From assembly GCA_028023455.1 (NCBI GenBank), contig JAQFVV010006221.1, forward strand, positions 1,370,001 through 1,434,000: a stretch of DNA of 64,000 nucleotides. The letters are read 5' to 3'. The position numbers and the translations under genes were made by a program. Source of the DNA: Epiperipatus broadwayi (Eukaryota; Onychophora; Udeonychophora; Euonychophora; Peripatidae). The notes beneath the pieces were generated by a model. The model made no database searches and was not told where the DNA came from. It saw nothing but the letters and a program-made list of their open reading frames with translations. Shown piece by piece: positions 33,680 to 45,734 of this stretch (position 1 is the first letter of the stretch; the number at the start of each line of letters is the position of its first letter).

Positions 33680-36600
33680 AGATAATATATGATATAAAAT
33701 AAAACGAGTTCTATCTCAGTTAATAATTAATAATTAAAATATTCAGCATTAAAATTAAAATATTTCACTAGCTCAAATTTAAAATACGAATAAGGTTCAG
33801 TTTATAAAAGTAAATTAAATAAATATTTAATATTTTCATGACACTTGAAGTGAAAATACAGGTGACAAGATAGATTACATTGAACCAATATCCCACAGGA
33901 GACTACCTCAATGGCATAAGAACACTATCCTCCCTTTATTACTATTTCAAATAACAAACTCATAGTATTCTTACGACTTTAATAACTTCTAATCACTAAG
34001 ATTAAACTAATAATTAAGTCTTAATCTTCTATTTGTAATAATCTAGCTCAAATAAAATAATCTCAGGTTCATAAAGTTTATTCTAAGTTAATAAAAATAC
34101 GGTAGTAAAATATGAGAAGGGATTTTATGTCATAATCTACTACACTTAAACTAATAATAATAAATAATAATAATAATATTCTTCATTGTTTAATTACTAC
34201 TGGATATCTTTTCTTTTCGTTATATTTTTATTACCATAATAAAATAATAAAATAATTTTATATAATCTTTTACCTTCATGTAATAATATAATAAATACGT
34301 GGTAGCGTATGATAATCTGATAAACAAAGGATGTGTGGCAACTGATAGCATATAATTTAATATAATATTGTGATAACTGATTTATGACCAATAAAATAAT
34401 GTAAAATTATAATTATTTAATTAAATGAATACCAATAAAATATTTAAATTCTTAAATAATTCTCTATTTATCTTTTTGTGCAAAATTATATATTTGTTTC
34501 GATTATTATGCATATATCGTGATTTCATGCAGCGATGTGGAGAAATAAATAACTCGGACACAAAATTTTTGAAATAACAAAATTTAACAAAGTTTATTAC
34601 TAACAACAAATAAATAAACAATTTATTTACACTATTTACAGTGGATATACTTAACTTTTTACTTTACAGTTTGATCTACCGGGTTATAAAAAAAATAATT
34701 TATATTTCAATTATATCTTTATTTAGATTTAGGACAAAATTTAAAAAAAATGTTACTATTTGGTTTCTCATTATGGTTAACTTATTACAAATATATTTAT
34801 CTACTTTATTAGCAACAGCATTTTATCCTTAATATTATTAAACTATCTTATTTTAAAAAATTCATACCTAGAAAACATTCTATAGAAAACAAAATTTTAT
34901 AATGAGTATGGACTTCTCAAAATATTAAAAAAATTTTCATCTTGCAAAGTCAAAGATGTTACACAAAATATTATCCAAAATTCAGTACTAGATTTTAGTA
35001 TTTATCACACAATGTTTACTAATCATAATATATTCTTCTTTAAGCCTTACTTTAGTATGATATAAATGTAATCATCAATATATTTCTGTTAATCAATAAA
35101 CAAAAAATATACTATGCATATTGTTTACATAATTTACTTTGTACTATTGTATTTTAAAAATATGCAATACTTATTTTCTCTTAAAAAAAATAATACTAAA
35201 GCTTTTAAAATTATTATCACTTTAAAGAAAATATCTTTGTTTAGATACTTTATTTTAAAAAAGTTTATATTTCATTTCCGAAATAACATTCAAAATATAT
35301 TCTATGATTCTTTTCTTTCCTTAGGATACTTTGGATCTTCAATTTTAAGTTATAACGTCCTATTCCTTCTAAGCAAATAAACCAATCTTATACAAAACGA
35401 TAGCATAACCTAAGTTCTAAATTATTTATCATTTCTCTTAAACATATCTTACTGAACGATGCAGTTACATGAAATAAAGATAGCGAAAACAGATGCATAG
35501 GATTAAGGAAGAAAGCTAGAGTATTACTCTTAACATAACTCAAAATCATGGCACAGTGCGAAGAGGTATGACATTTACCTGCCTAATATCCTCTAGTACA
35601 GGGACGATGTTAAAGCTATTTCTTCAGCTTTATTAGAACATCAAATATTTAAAGAAATATAAACACTGTCCAAATAAAATGTGTATCAGTCATAGGGCTT
35701 TGTTAACTATGCTGATATTCACATAAAGACTAAATATTATTTCCATTCCTTATCATATCCTATTTTTTTAAAAAAATACATCATCTTGGTTTCCTGTTCA
35801 CTAAGTACTTCCAAGCCACTATCTCAACATTATTTCTCAAGATTTTCCACATCTTACATCGATAAATAACTATCTGCATTTACAAAACAATAAATAAAAT
35901 TCATTAATAGTTAAACAATCTAGCTGTTCCATAAGAAAAGTTGCTTACTTCATTGCTCTGTATGTTTAATCATGTACAATCTACTTAGACAATATTTGAA
36001 TATCCCAACATGAAAATTTTAAAAGAATCACATAATTATTTGTTATGTTGGATTATATCACTAATAAAAAAAAAATTGTCGTATGCATATTTTCAAATCA
36101 ATCCTATCTCATAATGTTTTTTAAAATGTTGTATGAAATGCGGTACATATAAGTAAAAAACTTTTACACTTCATTCTTCCAATTTATGGATGATCTAAAG
36201 AAAACAAAAAAATATATACATTATAAATTATCAATAGTTATTATTATTACCAATAATCTTTATCTAGTCATCATGTTCAGTAGGCTTCCTTTATCCACTT
36301 GAGCATTGCAGTTATAAAAAAAATTCACACCCATACACTTTATATTAAAATATTTTTAGCTAAATTATTAGATCGTTATATTATAAAATTTTAATATTAA
36401 TAAATTAATGTTTTTATGTTTTTCCTAATCTTATATAAAAATTTAGATTTAAACTAGGTTAACAAAATAAAAGTAATCAAAACTATAATTACATATTTTC
36501 TTGACGATAGTTCCTGATAAGTCCAAAATGTGTATTATTTTCTCTAGAGTTTTTAAAAAATGTTCTCCTCCAAGCACGTTAAAGTTTAAAATAAAAATAA

Positions 36601-38105
36601 TTATTAATCCATTTAGTAAAATTTATAAAAAATAATCCTTGGTTTTAGTATTTAAGACGATAATTATTAAATCATAATATTAATTAATCCCGTGAAGCTT
36701 CTTAATCTTCTCTACCAATATTCTCTGCATATCCGATGCATCAATCCATCTAATTTAACTTTTAAAATATTCGATAAACTTTTAAGTACTATTTGTATTT
36801 CCATGGATCCATCTTTTATTCAACTATGTGTTCACTTTTTTTATATATGTTTCCTTCTTGATACATTTAAACTTTCATTTGGTATTTTTATAAATCTCTT
36901 TTAAAAATAGAAAAAAAAACTTCAAGTACTTTTAAACAAATCTTTTCTAAATACATTTTTAAATAATTCTAAGACTGGATATTTTAATATCAAAAACGCT
37001 TCTGTAACATATTCTCCTGGGTTCTTTCTTTAATTCTTGAAAAAAAATATATATTTTTTTCAGAAGGATATAACATTTTACTCCTTTGAATATCATATTA
37101 TATAAAATAATTCATGCAATATATAATTATCTTATTACCATTTAAAAATAAATCTTGGATAAGCTTATAAATAATACGTTTCAATACATTTTTTTAGACT
37201 CCGTATAATGTCCGAGCTGTGGTTTTTTTTATGTACCAAAACAGTTCTCCGGTTATGCATTAATAAAGCTGTATCAACAAATATTCCAAATATTTTTACA
37301 GTATTACAATTTATATCCATTTTATTTCGTAGGTTAAATTTTTAGATAAAATACGACTGGTAAGTACTTTAAAAATTAGAAAATCATTTCCACGAAGTTT
37401 CTAAATTATTATATTTTAACACCCTCTTTTGCAAAAATACTTCTTTAAAAATTATCAATTAGTTTTTTGCAAATAAAACGATAAGAAAGTACTAAAAAAA
37501 AAATTGACTAAAATAAAAAAATTTTAAAAAAATACTATCTTTTTGATAGTTATAATTTACCTTTCTCTGGTTTCAATACTTTATTAATCTCCCCTGATAA
37601 CTTAGTTACGATGATATTTATAGTCTGTAAGAATACCTATTCCTATTGGTTAATTCTTACTTTAGCTTGAGAAAAAATTTACATATTTTTTAGTTTATAG
37701 CAGAATTGAATTTCAAAATTAGAAATTATGACGTAATGAACTTAAAATATTATTTAAAATATTACTTTTGAATAAATTATTATTTTATTAAAATTATTTA
37801 AACATTTAAAATAACTTTTAAAATAACTTTAATAACCTATTCCATTTATCTATTTTTATTTAAACAAAATATTTAATTTTTATTATATCTGTATTCGTCT
37901 TTATTACATTACTTAAAACATTACATACGATAGTTAACTTAATATTTATTATTATTTTACGCTAGGTGACAATTCCATCCAATTCTATAATATAACTTTT
38001 AAAATATTTTAAACTTGTTATTAATTCAAACAACTTTGACAGATGATTTTTAATCTATTTCTCTGCCTAGATTTATAAAATTGATACACTTATTATATTA
38101 TATAA
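33680..38105. other. Extremely AT-rich tract without recognisable genes
   Basis: Several kilobases with almost no G+C islands. Short open frames (for example 35114-35380, 36692-36904) are rich in Ile, Phe, Leu, Asn and Lys simply because of base composition, with no domain I can identify. It ends in the repeat 38110-38545. It may be one decayed element whose right end is that repeat. Confidence 0.5.
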
Positions 38106-38109
38106 TATA

Positions 38110-38545
38110 ATTATAAAATTTGGAAGAACAATTTAGAAAATATAGAATTAAATACAATTTTCACCATCATAAAGTTTATTTTTAAAATGTACGATATTAA
38201 TTTTTGCTTATTAAATATGACTTTATAAATTTAAAATATAACATTTATTACTACAAGTTTTAAACTATTAAAATCGAACTTTTAAATATATTTTTAATAT
38301 TTATAGCTGTGTTATTTAATATGGCCAGCTTTTACAACCATATGAAACAATATTTTAAGCTTTACATAACTATTTTTAAATAATTCGCTATAATTTTATA
38401 ATACTACGTATTTGCTTTAGCCTCAAATTGTACTTTATAACATAATTGACAAACTATAATTAATAAATCAAAAGAACATATTCTAAAATTTAACATTTTT
38501 AGTAATTGACTGTTATGAACTATTACCGACCTATAGAAAAGGGTA
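38110..38545. repeat. Diverged AT-rich repeat, copy 2 (partner at 30-480)
   Basis: Direct-orientation partner of the repeat at the window start, ending at GGGTACAATATATATATA. It may be the right end of a larger AT-rich element reaching left into 33700-38100, where short ORFs exist but show no recognisable domain. The PLE begins 15 bases after it. Confidence 0.65.
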
Positions 38546-38559
38546 CAATATATATATAT

Positions 38560-38678
38560 GCAAAACCATAAAACAATACAATACTAGATTAAATTCAAAA
38601 TTTTACCAAAATCCTTACACAATCATGGTTTCATCTACTACAAATAGACCTTCTCAAGTGAAAATCAACCTAAAGGAA
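38560..38678 (+). repeat. Left inverted repeat of the PLE
   Basis: GCAAAACCATAAAACAATAC to CAACCTAAAGGAA; pairs with 40427-40546. PLEs often carry inverted or pseudo-LTR copies at their 5-prime end. Confidence 0.85.
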
Positions 38679-38723
38679 AACATATATATATATATATACA
38701 AACAAACAAACCTTCCCCTAATT

Positions 38724-39697
38724 CATTTCAAACTCCACCTTCCCTTAATATTGATTTTTAAAAGTAAAGTTTCTTTAGAATTAAATAATGGAAAATATGC
38801 TATTTTAGATTCTGATCCTGGTAAAAAAATAAAATCTAAATTAATTAAGATTATGAAAGTTATGGAAAATAAAAAGATTTTTGATAGAGCTACTTATTTA
38901 AATTGTTACCCTAGTGATTTTGTGGCTCCAAAAGTTTTTTTTAATTTGAAGTCTCATAAAGATAATTTTCCTTTGAGATGTATTTTTGATTTTACAGGAG
39001 GAATTGTTGATAAAATATCAAAATTTATTATAAGATATTTTAAGCATTATATAAAATTGGGTCAATTTTGTGTTTCTTCTTCTTTTGAAGCTTTTAAGAA
39101 AATAAATGTTTTTGTTTTGGATGATGATTGTGTTTTTAGTAGTTTAGACATTGAAAATATGTACCAATCGGTTAATAGATTAAAAAGTATTGATGTTTTT
39201 CTTTCAATTTAAAAAAAATAGAATGTTTTTCTGCAGATAAGATTAAGGTTTCTCATGATTTGCTTTTGCTGTTAGAGGATTCAATGTATTTTATGTCTAA
39301 TGATGTGTTTTATAAGATTAGAGAAGGTTGGGTTATTGGTTATGTCATTTCTCCATTGATGTGTGCTGTTTATATTGATTATTTGGAGTGTAGTATTATT
39401 AATATGTTTTCATGTTGTATTAAATTATTTGTTAGGTATGTTGATGATTGTTTGTTTGTTATTTAGAAAGAGAAATTAGAAGAGTTTTTATGTGGATTGA
39501 ATGGTTTTGATTCTAGTATTAAGTTTACAATTGAGGGGAGTGGTTTTGATTTTGTAAAATTAAAGTTTTTAGATTTAAATAGTGAGAAGGTTAATGATGT
39601 TTTGTTTTGTAGTCATTTTATAAAACCTAAAAATTTGAGAAATATGATTAGACCTGATAGTTATAAGCCTTTTATTCATAAAAAAATGTCTTTATGA
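38724..39697 (+). pseudogene. PLE reverse transcriptase, broken
   Basis: RNA-directed DNA polymerase of a Penelope-like element, truncated at the N-terminus by a TA microsatellite. Motifs in order: APKVFFNLKSHKDNFPLRCI (RT motifs 1-2), VFSSLDIENMYQSVN (motif A, catalytic Asp present), then a frameshift and stop near 39210-39225. A second frame has GWVIGYVISPLMCAVYIDYL (motif B) and VRYVDDCLFVI (motif C with YVDD intact), ending at a TAG at 39464. It continues in frame with KEKLEEFLCGLNGFDSSIKF and KLKFLDLN (motif D/E) to a stop at 39697. Three lesions prevent a full product, yet catalytic residues are all kept, so the copy died recently. GIY-YIG domain follows at 39694. Confidence 0.88.
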
Positions 39698-40344
39698 ATT
39701 TTTGTTGTCGGAATAGAAGGCTTAATAATTTTAATAATGATGCTGATATTCAAAGAAGTCAATTTGCTGCTGAATATGTAGAATTGGGTTATAGTCATGA
39801 TTTTATTAAAAAAATGGTATTTAATAATAATGTTTATAGTCGTGATTTGGATGATAAGAATTTTGTTGGTAAGGATGATGATTATATGTCTTTACCATTT
39901 AAAGCATCAATTTATAATTTGGTTTATAGGAATAGTCATTTGTTAGGTGGAATGAAGGTTGCATGGAGAAAAGGTTCTGATTTGAATTCATTACTTAATG
40001 GTTCAAAGCAGTCTATTGATAGTAGGTCTATTCCTGGTATTGTTTATAAAATTCCATGTAGTTGTGGTAAATTTTATGTAGGCCAGAGTAAATTTAGCCT
40101 TAACGAGAGGGTTAAGGTTCATATAAGTAGAGTTAAACATAGGTATCTTAACTCAGCTTTATATATTCATGAATTGAATACAGGTCATAGAATATTGTTT
40201 AACAATGCTTCAGTTATTTTTTATGAAAAGAATGAGTTAAAAAGAAGAATAAAGGAGACTTTGATGATGAAATTCCTTGATTCTGAGGCTATCAATCTCA
40301 TGAAGACTTCTTTTGATATTAAGGAAAGGTGGAGTTTGAAATGA
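39694..40344 (+). pseudogene. PLE RT thumb/linker and GIY-YIG endonuclease domain
   Basis: 216 codons open to the end, shifted in frame by one base relative to the RT part, with which it overlaps. The first 90 residues (RSQFAAEYVELGYSHDFIKK etc.) are the RT C-terminal/linker. The GIY-YIG nuclease starts at about residue 110: SIPGIVYKIPCSCGKFYVGQ (GIY as GIV-Y, CSCG knuckle, YVG), SLNERVKVHISRVKHR (catalytic Arg in a helix), ALYIHELNTGHRI, VIFYEKNELKRRIKETLMMK (catalytic Glu region), ending WSLK and a TGA. This enzyme nicks the target to prime reverse transcription in PLEs. The domain itself has no lesion; only the upstream frame breaks make it a pseudogene. Confidence 0.88.
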
Positions 40345-40358
40345 ATTATGGGAAGGTT

Positions 40359-40404
<46 letters not shown>

Positions 40405-40426
40405 TTTATGTTGATTTATATATATA

Positions 40427-40546
40427 TTCCTTTAGGTTGATTTTCACTTGAGAAGGTCTATTTGTAGTAGATGAAACCATGGTTGTGTAAGGATTTTGGT
40501 AAAATTTTGAATTTAATCTAGAATTGTATTGTTTTATGGTTTTGCA
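40427..40546 (-). repeat. Right inverted repeat of the PLE
   Basis: TTCCTTTAGGTTGATTTTCA to TTATGGTTTTGCA; reverse complement of 38560-38678 with a few mismatches. I did not see a hammerhead core inside either copy. Confidence 0.85.
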
Positions 40547-40745
40547 TTTTTATTTTTGCTAGTATAGTGTTAGACAGTTTTGGTTATATATATATATATA
40601 TGAAAAACAAGACAAGTTTTATATATGTAAAAACCTGCTATCGCTTGTATTAATGATCAATAGATTGAGCTTTACCAAGAACTCCAAACAAGCGTATTTG
40701 TTTACATAAACGTCAGAGTCAATATTCACTGTCTCTTTCATTTTG

Positions 40746-40806
40746 CTCCACCCTCAGATCAGCTGATTTCAAGCTGATTTGCTCTCATCAGTGAAGGGAT
40801 AGGAGT
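40746..40806 (-). ncRNA. Hammerhead ribozyme, family A unit 1
   Basis: Minus strand: CTCC/GGAG outer stem I, internal loop, CCTTCA/TGAGGG inner stem I, CTGATGA, stem II GAGC/GCTT (loop AAATCA), GAAA, stem III ATCA/TGAT, NUH = ATC. Predicted cleavage between 40757 and 40756. Confidence 0.85.
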
Positions 40807-41159
40807 TAGAAACTAGACCTAAATATTAACTCCAAGTGTTTATGCAAAACGTTTTTATCAGTTTGCAAGCATGAATTTTTTAGACACCTAAATGTCTTCA
40901 AACTCAGCCTATCAAACTAGATAGCTATGTGGGTCTGATATCAGTTCAGATTCTCCACATAATCAAAGCTTCTGCAATCTATATCATTGCAAAAAAACTT
41001 TAAAGGTACATTTAAGAAAAACAAAACAAGTTTTATATACATAAAAAACTGCTATCGCTTGTATTAATGATCAATAGATGGAGCTTTACCCAAGACCTCC
41101 AAACAAGTGTATTTGTTTACATAAACGTCAGAGTCAATATTCACTGTCTCTTTCATTTT

Positions 41160-41220
41160 GCTCCACCCTCAGATCAGCTGATTTCAAGCTGATTTGCTTT
41201 CATCAGTGAAGGGATAGGAG
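41160..41220 (-). ncRNA. Hammerhead ribozyme, family A unit 2
   Basis: As unit 1 but stem II is AAGC/GCTT: the G-T pair next to the core became A-T, a compensatory-type change that keeps pairing. Predicted cleavage between 41172 and 41171. Confidence 0.85.
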
Positions 41221-41573
41221 TTAGAAACTAGATCTAAATATTAACTCCAAGCATTTATGCAAAACGTTTCTATCAGTTTGCAAGCATGAATTTTTTAGAC
41301 ACCTAAATGTCTTCAAACTCAGCCTATCAAACTAGATAGCTATGTAGGTCTGATATCAGTTCAGTTTCTCCACATAATCAAAGCTTCTGCAATCTATATC
41401 ATTGCAAGAAAACTTTAAAGGTACATTTATGAAAAACAAAACAAGTTTTATATATGTAAAAACCTGCTATCACTTGTACTAATGATCAATAGATGGAGCT
41501 TTACCAAGACCTCCAAACAAGAGTATTTGTTTACATAAACGTCAGAGTCAATATTCATTGTCTCTTTCATTTT

Positions 41574-41627
41574 GCTCCACCCTCAAATCAGCTGATTTCA
41601 AGATGATTTGCTCTCATCATTTATGTA
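41574..41627 (-). ncRNA. Truncated hammerhead, family A unit 3 (at the inversion junction)
   Basis: Minus strand ATGATGAGAGC..: C3 of the core is lost at the junction and stem I upstream strand is missing, stem II is GAGC/ATCTT. NUH = ATT. Should be inactive. Confidence 0.7.
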
Positions 41628-41941
41628 AACAAATATGTTTGTTTGGAGGTCTTGGTAAAGCTCCATCTATTGATCATTAATACAAGTGATAGCAGGTTTT
41701 TACGTATATAAAACTTGTTAAAACATTTTTCATAAATGTACCTTTAAAGTTTTCTTGCAATGATATAGATTGCAGAAGCTTTGATTATGTGGAGAAACTG
41801 AACTGATATCAGACCCACATAGCTATCTAGTTTGATAGGCTGAGTTTGAAGACATTTAGGTGTCTAAAAAATTCATGCTTGCAAACTGATAGAAACGTTT
41901 TGCATAAACGCTTGGAGTTAATATTTAGGTCTAGTTTCTAA

Positions 41942-42001
41942 CTCCTATACCTTCACTGATGAGAGCAAATCAGCTTGAAATCAGCTGATCTGAGGGTGGA
42001 G
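41942..42001 (+). ncRNA. Hammerhead ribozyme, family A unit 4
   Basis: CTGATGA at 41956-41962, stem II GAGC/GCTT, GAAA, stem III ATCA/TGAT, NUH = ATC with predicted cleavage after 41990. Stem I inner CCTTCA/TGAGGG and outer CTCC/GGAG (41942-41945/41998-42001) around an internal loop, which could make the tertiary contact with loop II. Confidence 0.87.
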
Positions 42002-42338
42002 CAAAATGAAAGACACAGTGAATATTGACTCTGACATTTATGTAAACAAATACGCTTGTTTGGAGGTCTTGGTAAAGCTCCATCTATTGATCATTAATAC
42101 AAGCGATAGCAGGTTTTTATGTATATAAAACAATGTACCTTTAAAGTTTTCTTGCAATGATATAGATTGCAGAAGCTTTGATTATATGGAGAAAGTGAAC
42201 TGATATCAGACCCACATAGCTATCAAGTTTGATATGCTGAGTTTGAAGACATTTAGGTGTCTAAAAAATTCATGCTTGCAAACTGATAGAAACGTTTTGC
42301 ATAAACGCTTGGAGTTAATATTTAGTTCTAGTTTCTAA

Positions 42339-42398
42339 CTCCTATCCCTTCACTGATGAGAGCAAATCAGCTTGAAATCAGCTGATCTGAGGGTGGAG
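42339..42398 (+). ncRNA. Hammerhead ribozyme, family A unit 5
   Basis: Same fold as unit 4; CTGATGA at 42353-42359, predicted cleavage after 42387. Units 4 and 5 delimit a 397-nt monomer. Confidence 0.87.
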
Positions 42399-43498
42399 CA
42401 AAATGAAAGAGACAGTGAATATTGACTCTGACATTTATGTAAACAAATACTCTTGATTGGAGGTCTTGGTAAAGCTCCATCTACTGATCATATATATACA
42501 TGATGCATAAAACAAACATGAAATTCTTTAGTCAAATAGATGATTTACAACCAAATATCAATAATCAATATCTGGTCATTATATCCACACAAAGAATAAA
42601 ACATATAACATCAAATAAGTTTTCTTCAAGATAGCTTGGGTGTTGAAAATTAGTTCATAGATTGACAAATTAAATTAAAAGTGCATAATTAGCTTAAATT
42701 TCAATAAGACAAATTAAAACTCTCATAAACACTCATCTAAATTTTACAACTTATAGATGGAAAGGTTGAAAAAAAAATGTAAACAAATTATATTAAAAAT
42801 CATCTTTATATATATTGACTGTAGAAAAAAATTTGCTGTTGAACTGAAAAAGACCATTTGATAGCTCACTGAGTAAAGCCAATTTCTAATATCATTGGAG
42901 CTGATATTAGTGATTGTTTATATAGTAAACAAATCCTGTTTACCAACATACATCATCTAAACAAAGTGAGTTTACTGGCTTTTTACCATTGTGTTTAAGA
43001 TCAAGAAATACCATGATATCTCTTTTAATTGCCTTATAGTTCTTTGTTGGAATATGATTAATTTTTTTGAAGGCAAAATGAATATGGGTATAAATGATCT
43101 TATATACATTGTAACAGGAATTAGCCTTTCTTAAACTTAACCTTTTTAAACTTTCTATTATTTATTGTATTTTACAAAACTCATATGATTTTGCAATATG
43201 ATTTTTAAGAGACCCATTCATCAAGCAGGGGAGTAAATATGATTAATAATTATATTCAATCATACCTCCGGTCAGACCAAGATTTAGTAAAAATATTAAA
43301 CCGACAGTCACCTTTCCAGACCAAAGTAGCTCCCCAGCTGCATGAAACATGAAACACCATATGGGGATTATTTATAATGGGTTTAAACTCAGGGTGCCAT
43401 CCAATACTTACACTGGAACCCATGAAATATCTAATACATTTCAAGTGCTTGATCCATGGCTAGTTCTTAACATGAGACCAACTACACATTTACTTAGA

Positions 43499-43628
<130 letters not shown>

Positions 43629-43999
43629 TAAAATGGCATTAATAATTTAAACAAATTTATTAACAGATAATAATTATAAATATAATAATAATAAAATATG
43701 AAACACATAAGGGATAGTATACACTTAGCAAGTATGCATGCTTATGATAATGAATTCTTATTTCAAATAAAACTTAAAAGTTTTTATAATGATGTCAATG
43801 AATATTTATGTAGGATAAATACAGCACAGTTCTTGGTTTTTCATTGTATGTGGATATGCACAGTTCTTGGTTTTCCTTTGTATGTGGGTGATTACCCATT
43901 TTTCCTCGGATCCAGTCAGTTTCTTGGTCAAGGTATTTGTAACATGAAGGAAGCTTCTTGGTTTCTTGTTCTACGGAGTCTCTGGTTTACTTAATTTGG

Positions 44000-44250
44000 T
44001 AGAGTGGGTTAAAACATTGGAAGAATATGAGTTAGAGAAAATTACCATGGCATTTTGCTAATGGCACATGGGAAATGGCGAACACCAGCATTTGGTTCTA
44101 GACACTCATTCTCTTTACTGCTTCAATAGAATAATAACTTAATAACTCTCTAACTGAACTCAAAACAAAAACTCAAACTCAAAAACTGAAGACAATACTT
44201 TTTATACTTCTCTGACCCCACCCTTGCCTGAGTTTCAACCACGCTATCAA
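44000..44250 (-). promoter_or_regulatory. LTR-like fragment with TATA box
   Basis: Minus strand: TATAAAAAG (about 44206-44198) followed by repeated GAGTTTGAGTTTTTG and GAGTTCAGTTAGAGAG, then a less AT-rich stretch with GTGTTCGCCATTTCCC. This arrangement resembles a U3-R promoter of an LTR retrotransposon, but no partner LTR or coding region was seen. Confidence 0.4.
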
Positions 44251-44839
44251 TACATTTTATCTCTAAAAAAATTTAATTACAATTTACATTTCTTTATTTC
44301 TTTGGTTTTTTTAATTTTAATTACAGAGATTAGTCATATTGTTCAACTAATCAGTCTGGAATCTTAATCTCCAGAGTCTGATTAATTTTGTACAAACTAT
44401 TTAATTTAATCATAAGAACTTATTATTTTTTTAATTAAAAATACTTTTTTCAAAGAGTATTTTTGACAGGATTATAAAATAAAAGAATATAAAAGAAAGA
44501 CAAGTTACAATTATTACTAATTCCTAGCTCATCTCTAAATTTTCCCTCTATTTTTTTAACTTCTACTCTTTCAAACTATTAAATTATGATTATTTTTTTA
44601 ATATAAAAAAACAAGTGAATTATGTAACTCATATATACACAGACAATTGCGCAATATGTGTATATACGTAGTTACAATATATATATATATATCAGAAAAA
44701 TCTAAATTACAATATTTATTTCCAAAAGAATCTAAAGTTGCCATCCAAAATAAATATGAAGGGTAGTAAAAATATCCTAATTGGATTTAGGCTACCCTAT
44801 TTATTTAAGTAAGTATGACTTTCAATCACTTTCAAGTTA

Positions 44840-45357
44840 AGGAAGATTGTACAGATTAGAAGAAGAACTGACTAATATAGTACATTATTAGATCTTTTGA
44901 AGTTAGAGGAAAAGATAAAGAGGCAATTGGTATAATTTATAACAAAGGCATAAATATTAGATGCACAACTGGAATGAGATTCCTTAGAAATAAAAAGTAG
45001 AAAAATAGTATTATGGAGATTGGTGATATATCATGTAGTGTGGCAAAACTAGATATTTGAAGTGATGAAAGTACCAAATGCAGATATTTCAGTTTATTCT
45101 CCAATAATTCCTCACCATGATGAAAAATGAGAGGATTTTTATATGGGTACATAAAATTCTTTGATCAGACCAAACAATGTTTTAAAATTGTCATGGAAGA
45201 TTTTAATGCTAGAATTAGTAAATGATTAAAAGGTAAAAGTGTTGTGGGTAAATTTGGTTATGTTCAGAAAAATGAAAGAGAGCACAGACTTGTGAAGTTT
45301 TTTAGGGAAAACTCCTGTATATTGTGAATTCATTCTTTAAAAAAACATACTAAAATG
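44840..45357 (+). pseudogene. LINE (RTE/CR1-like) endonuclease fragment
   Basis: Plus-strand pieces match an apurinic-endonuclease-type domain of non-LTR retrotransposons: EAIGIIYNKGINIR and GMRFLRNK (G.GF...K), SDESTKCRYFSL, FKIVMEDFNARISK (the K.VMGDFNAKIGK catalytic motif, with Gly to Glu), VVGKFGYVQKNEREHRLVKF (G..GLGERNERG.RL..F) and KMEMDT at the place of the RKWTW motif. Many stops; no RT domain follows because an HHR-B element begins at about 45385. Such endonucleases nick target DNA to prime LINE insertion. Confidence 0.78.
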
Positions 45358-45384
45358 GAAATGGACACAGAAAGTCTTCAAACA

Positions 45385-45590
45385 GGAGTGCCACGTAGTG
45401 CAAGCTGCAGTAATCAATGGATGCAAAAAGATTTGTTCATACAATTCTTATCTAGTACCTACTCTCCAATATCCCCAGATTAATGTTTAGATCATGGTTT
45501 TCATCAATAAGAAGTTTTTGATTTATTTGAGAGCATTGCATCTAGATCTTAGGATATAATGCTGTTCAGCTGTCACCATTTATCTTTTTA
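45385..45590 (-). mobile_element. HHR-B element, degraded copy
   Basis: Starts AAACAGGAGTGCCACGTAGT, runs through TCAATGGATGCAAAAAG and AATATCCCCAGATTAATGTT to ATCATGGTTTTCATCAATAAG, i.e. a minus-oriented hammerhead relic (ATTGATGA, no GAAA). Joined directly to the LINE fragment, possibly a chimeric insertion. Confidence 0.65.
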
Positions 45591-45734
45591 GATAACTATG
45601 AGTCCAAAATGAAATAGATGAGGTTTTCAATCTAAGATCATTCACTTATACTGTCATATAGATCTGAACCATCATTCCATGGGCAGGAATGTTGAACTAC
45701 TATATATCACATGAGCATCATTTCCTATACTTAC

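Larger units (their letters stand above)
38560..40546 (+). mobile_element. Penelope-like element with flanking inverted repeats
   Basis: About 119-bp inverted repeats (38560-38678 and 40427-40546) bracket an RT plus GIY-YIG coding region in the order typical of PLEs. Sequences such as GGTTTCATCTACTACAAATA and its reverse complement are almost identical, so the insertion is not very old. TA microsatellites sit just inside both repeats, and the left one truncates the N-terminus of the RT. The HHR-A array starts only about 55 bases downstream. Confidence 0.87.
40600..42492. mobile_element. HHR-A retrozyme-like tandem array in a giant inverted repeat
   Basis: Repeating units of about 400 nt, each with one hammerhead. 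Two and a part direct units on the minus strand (40600-41630) are followed, at a junction in TCTCATCATTTATGTAAAC, by about two units on the plus strand (41630-42492), so the whole array can form a hairpin with arms close to 0.9 kb. Distances between predicted cleavage sites are 415 and 414 (minus) and 397 (plus). No ORF. Tandem HHR units of this size are the signature of retrozymes, whose RNA is released as circles. Inserted between TA microsatellites right after the PLE. Confidence 0.85.

Noticed and set aside
33680-38105. Membrane-protein-like ORFs in the very AT-rich tract
   Set aside because: Phe/Ile/Leu/Asn/Lys richness follows from base composition; none has a motif, a good start context or continuity across frames.
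40600-42492. CRISPR-like or satellite interpretation of the regularly spaced repeats
   Set aside because: Units are about 400 nt and nearly identical throughout, each with a folded hammerhead, and the context is eukaryotic; a retrozyme-like array explains them better.
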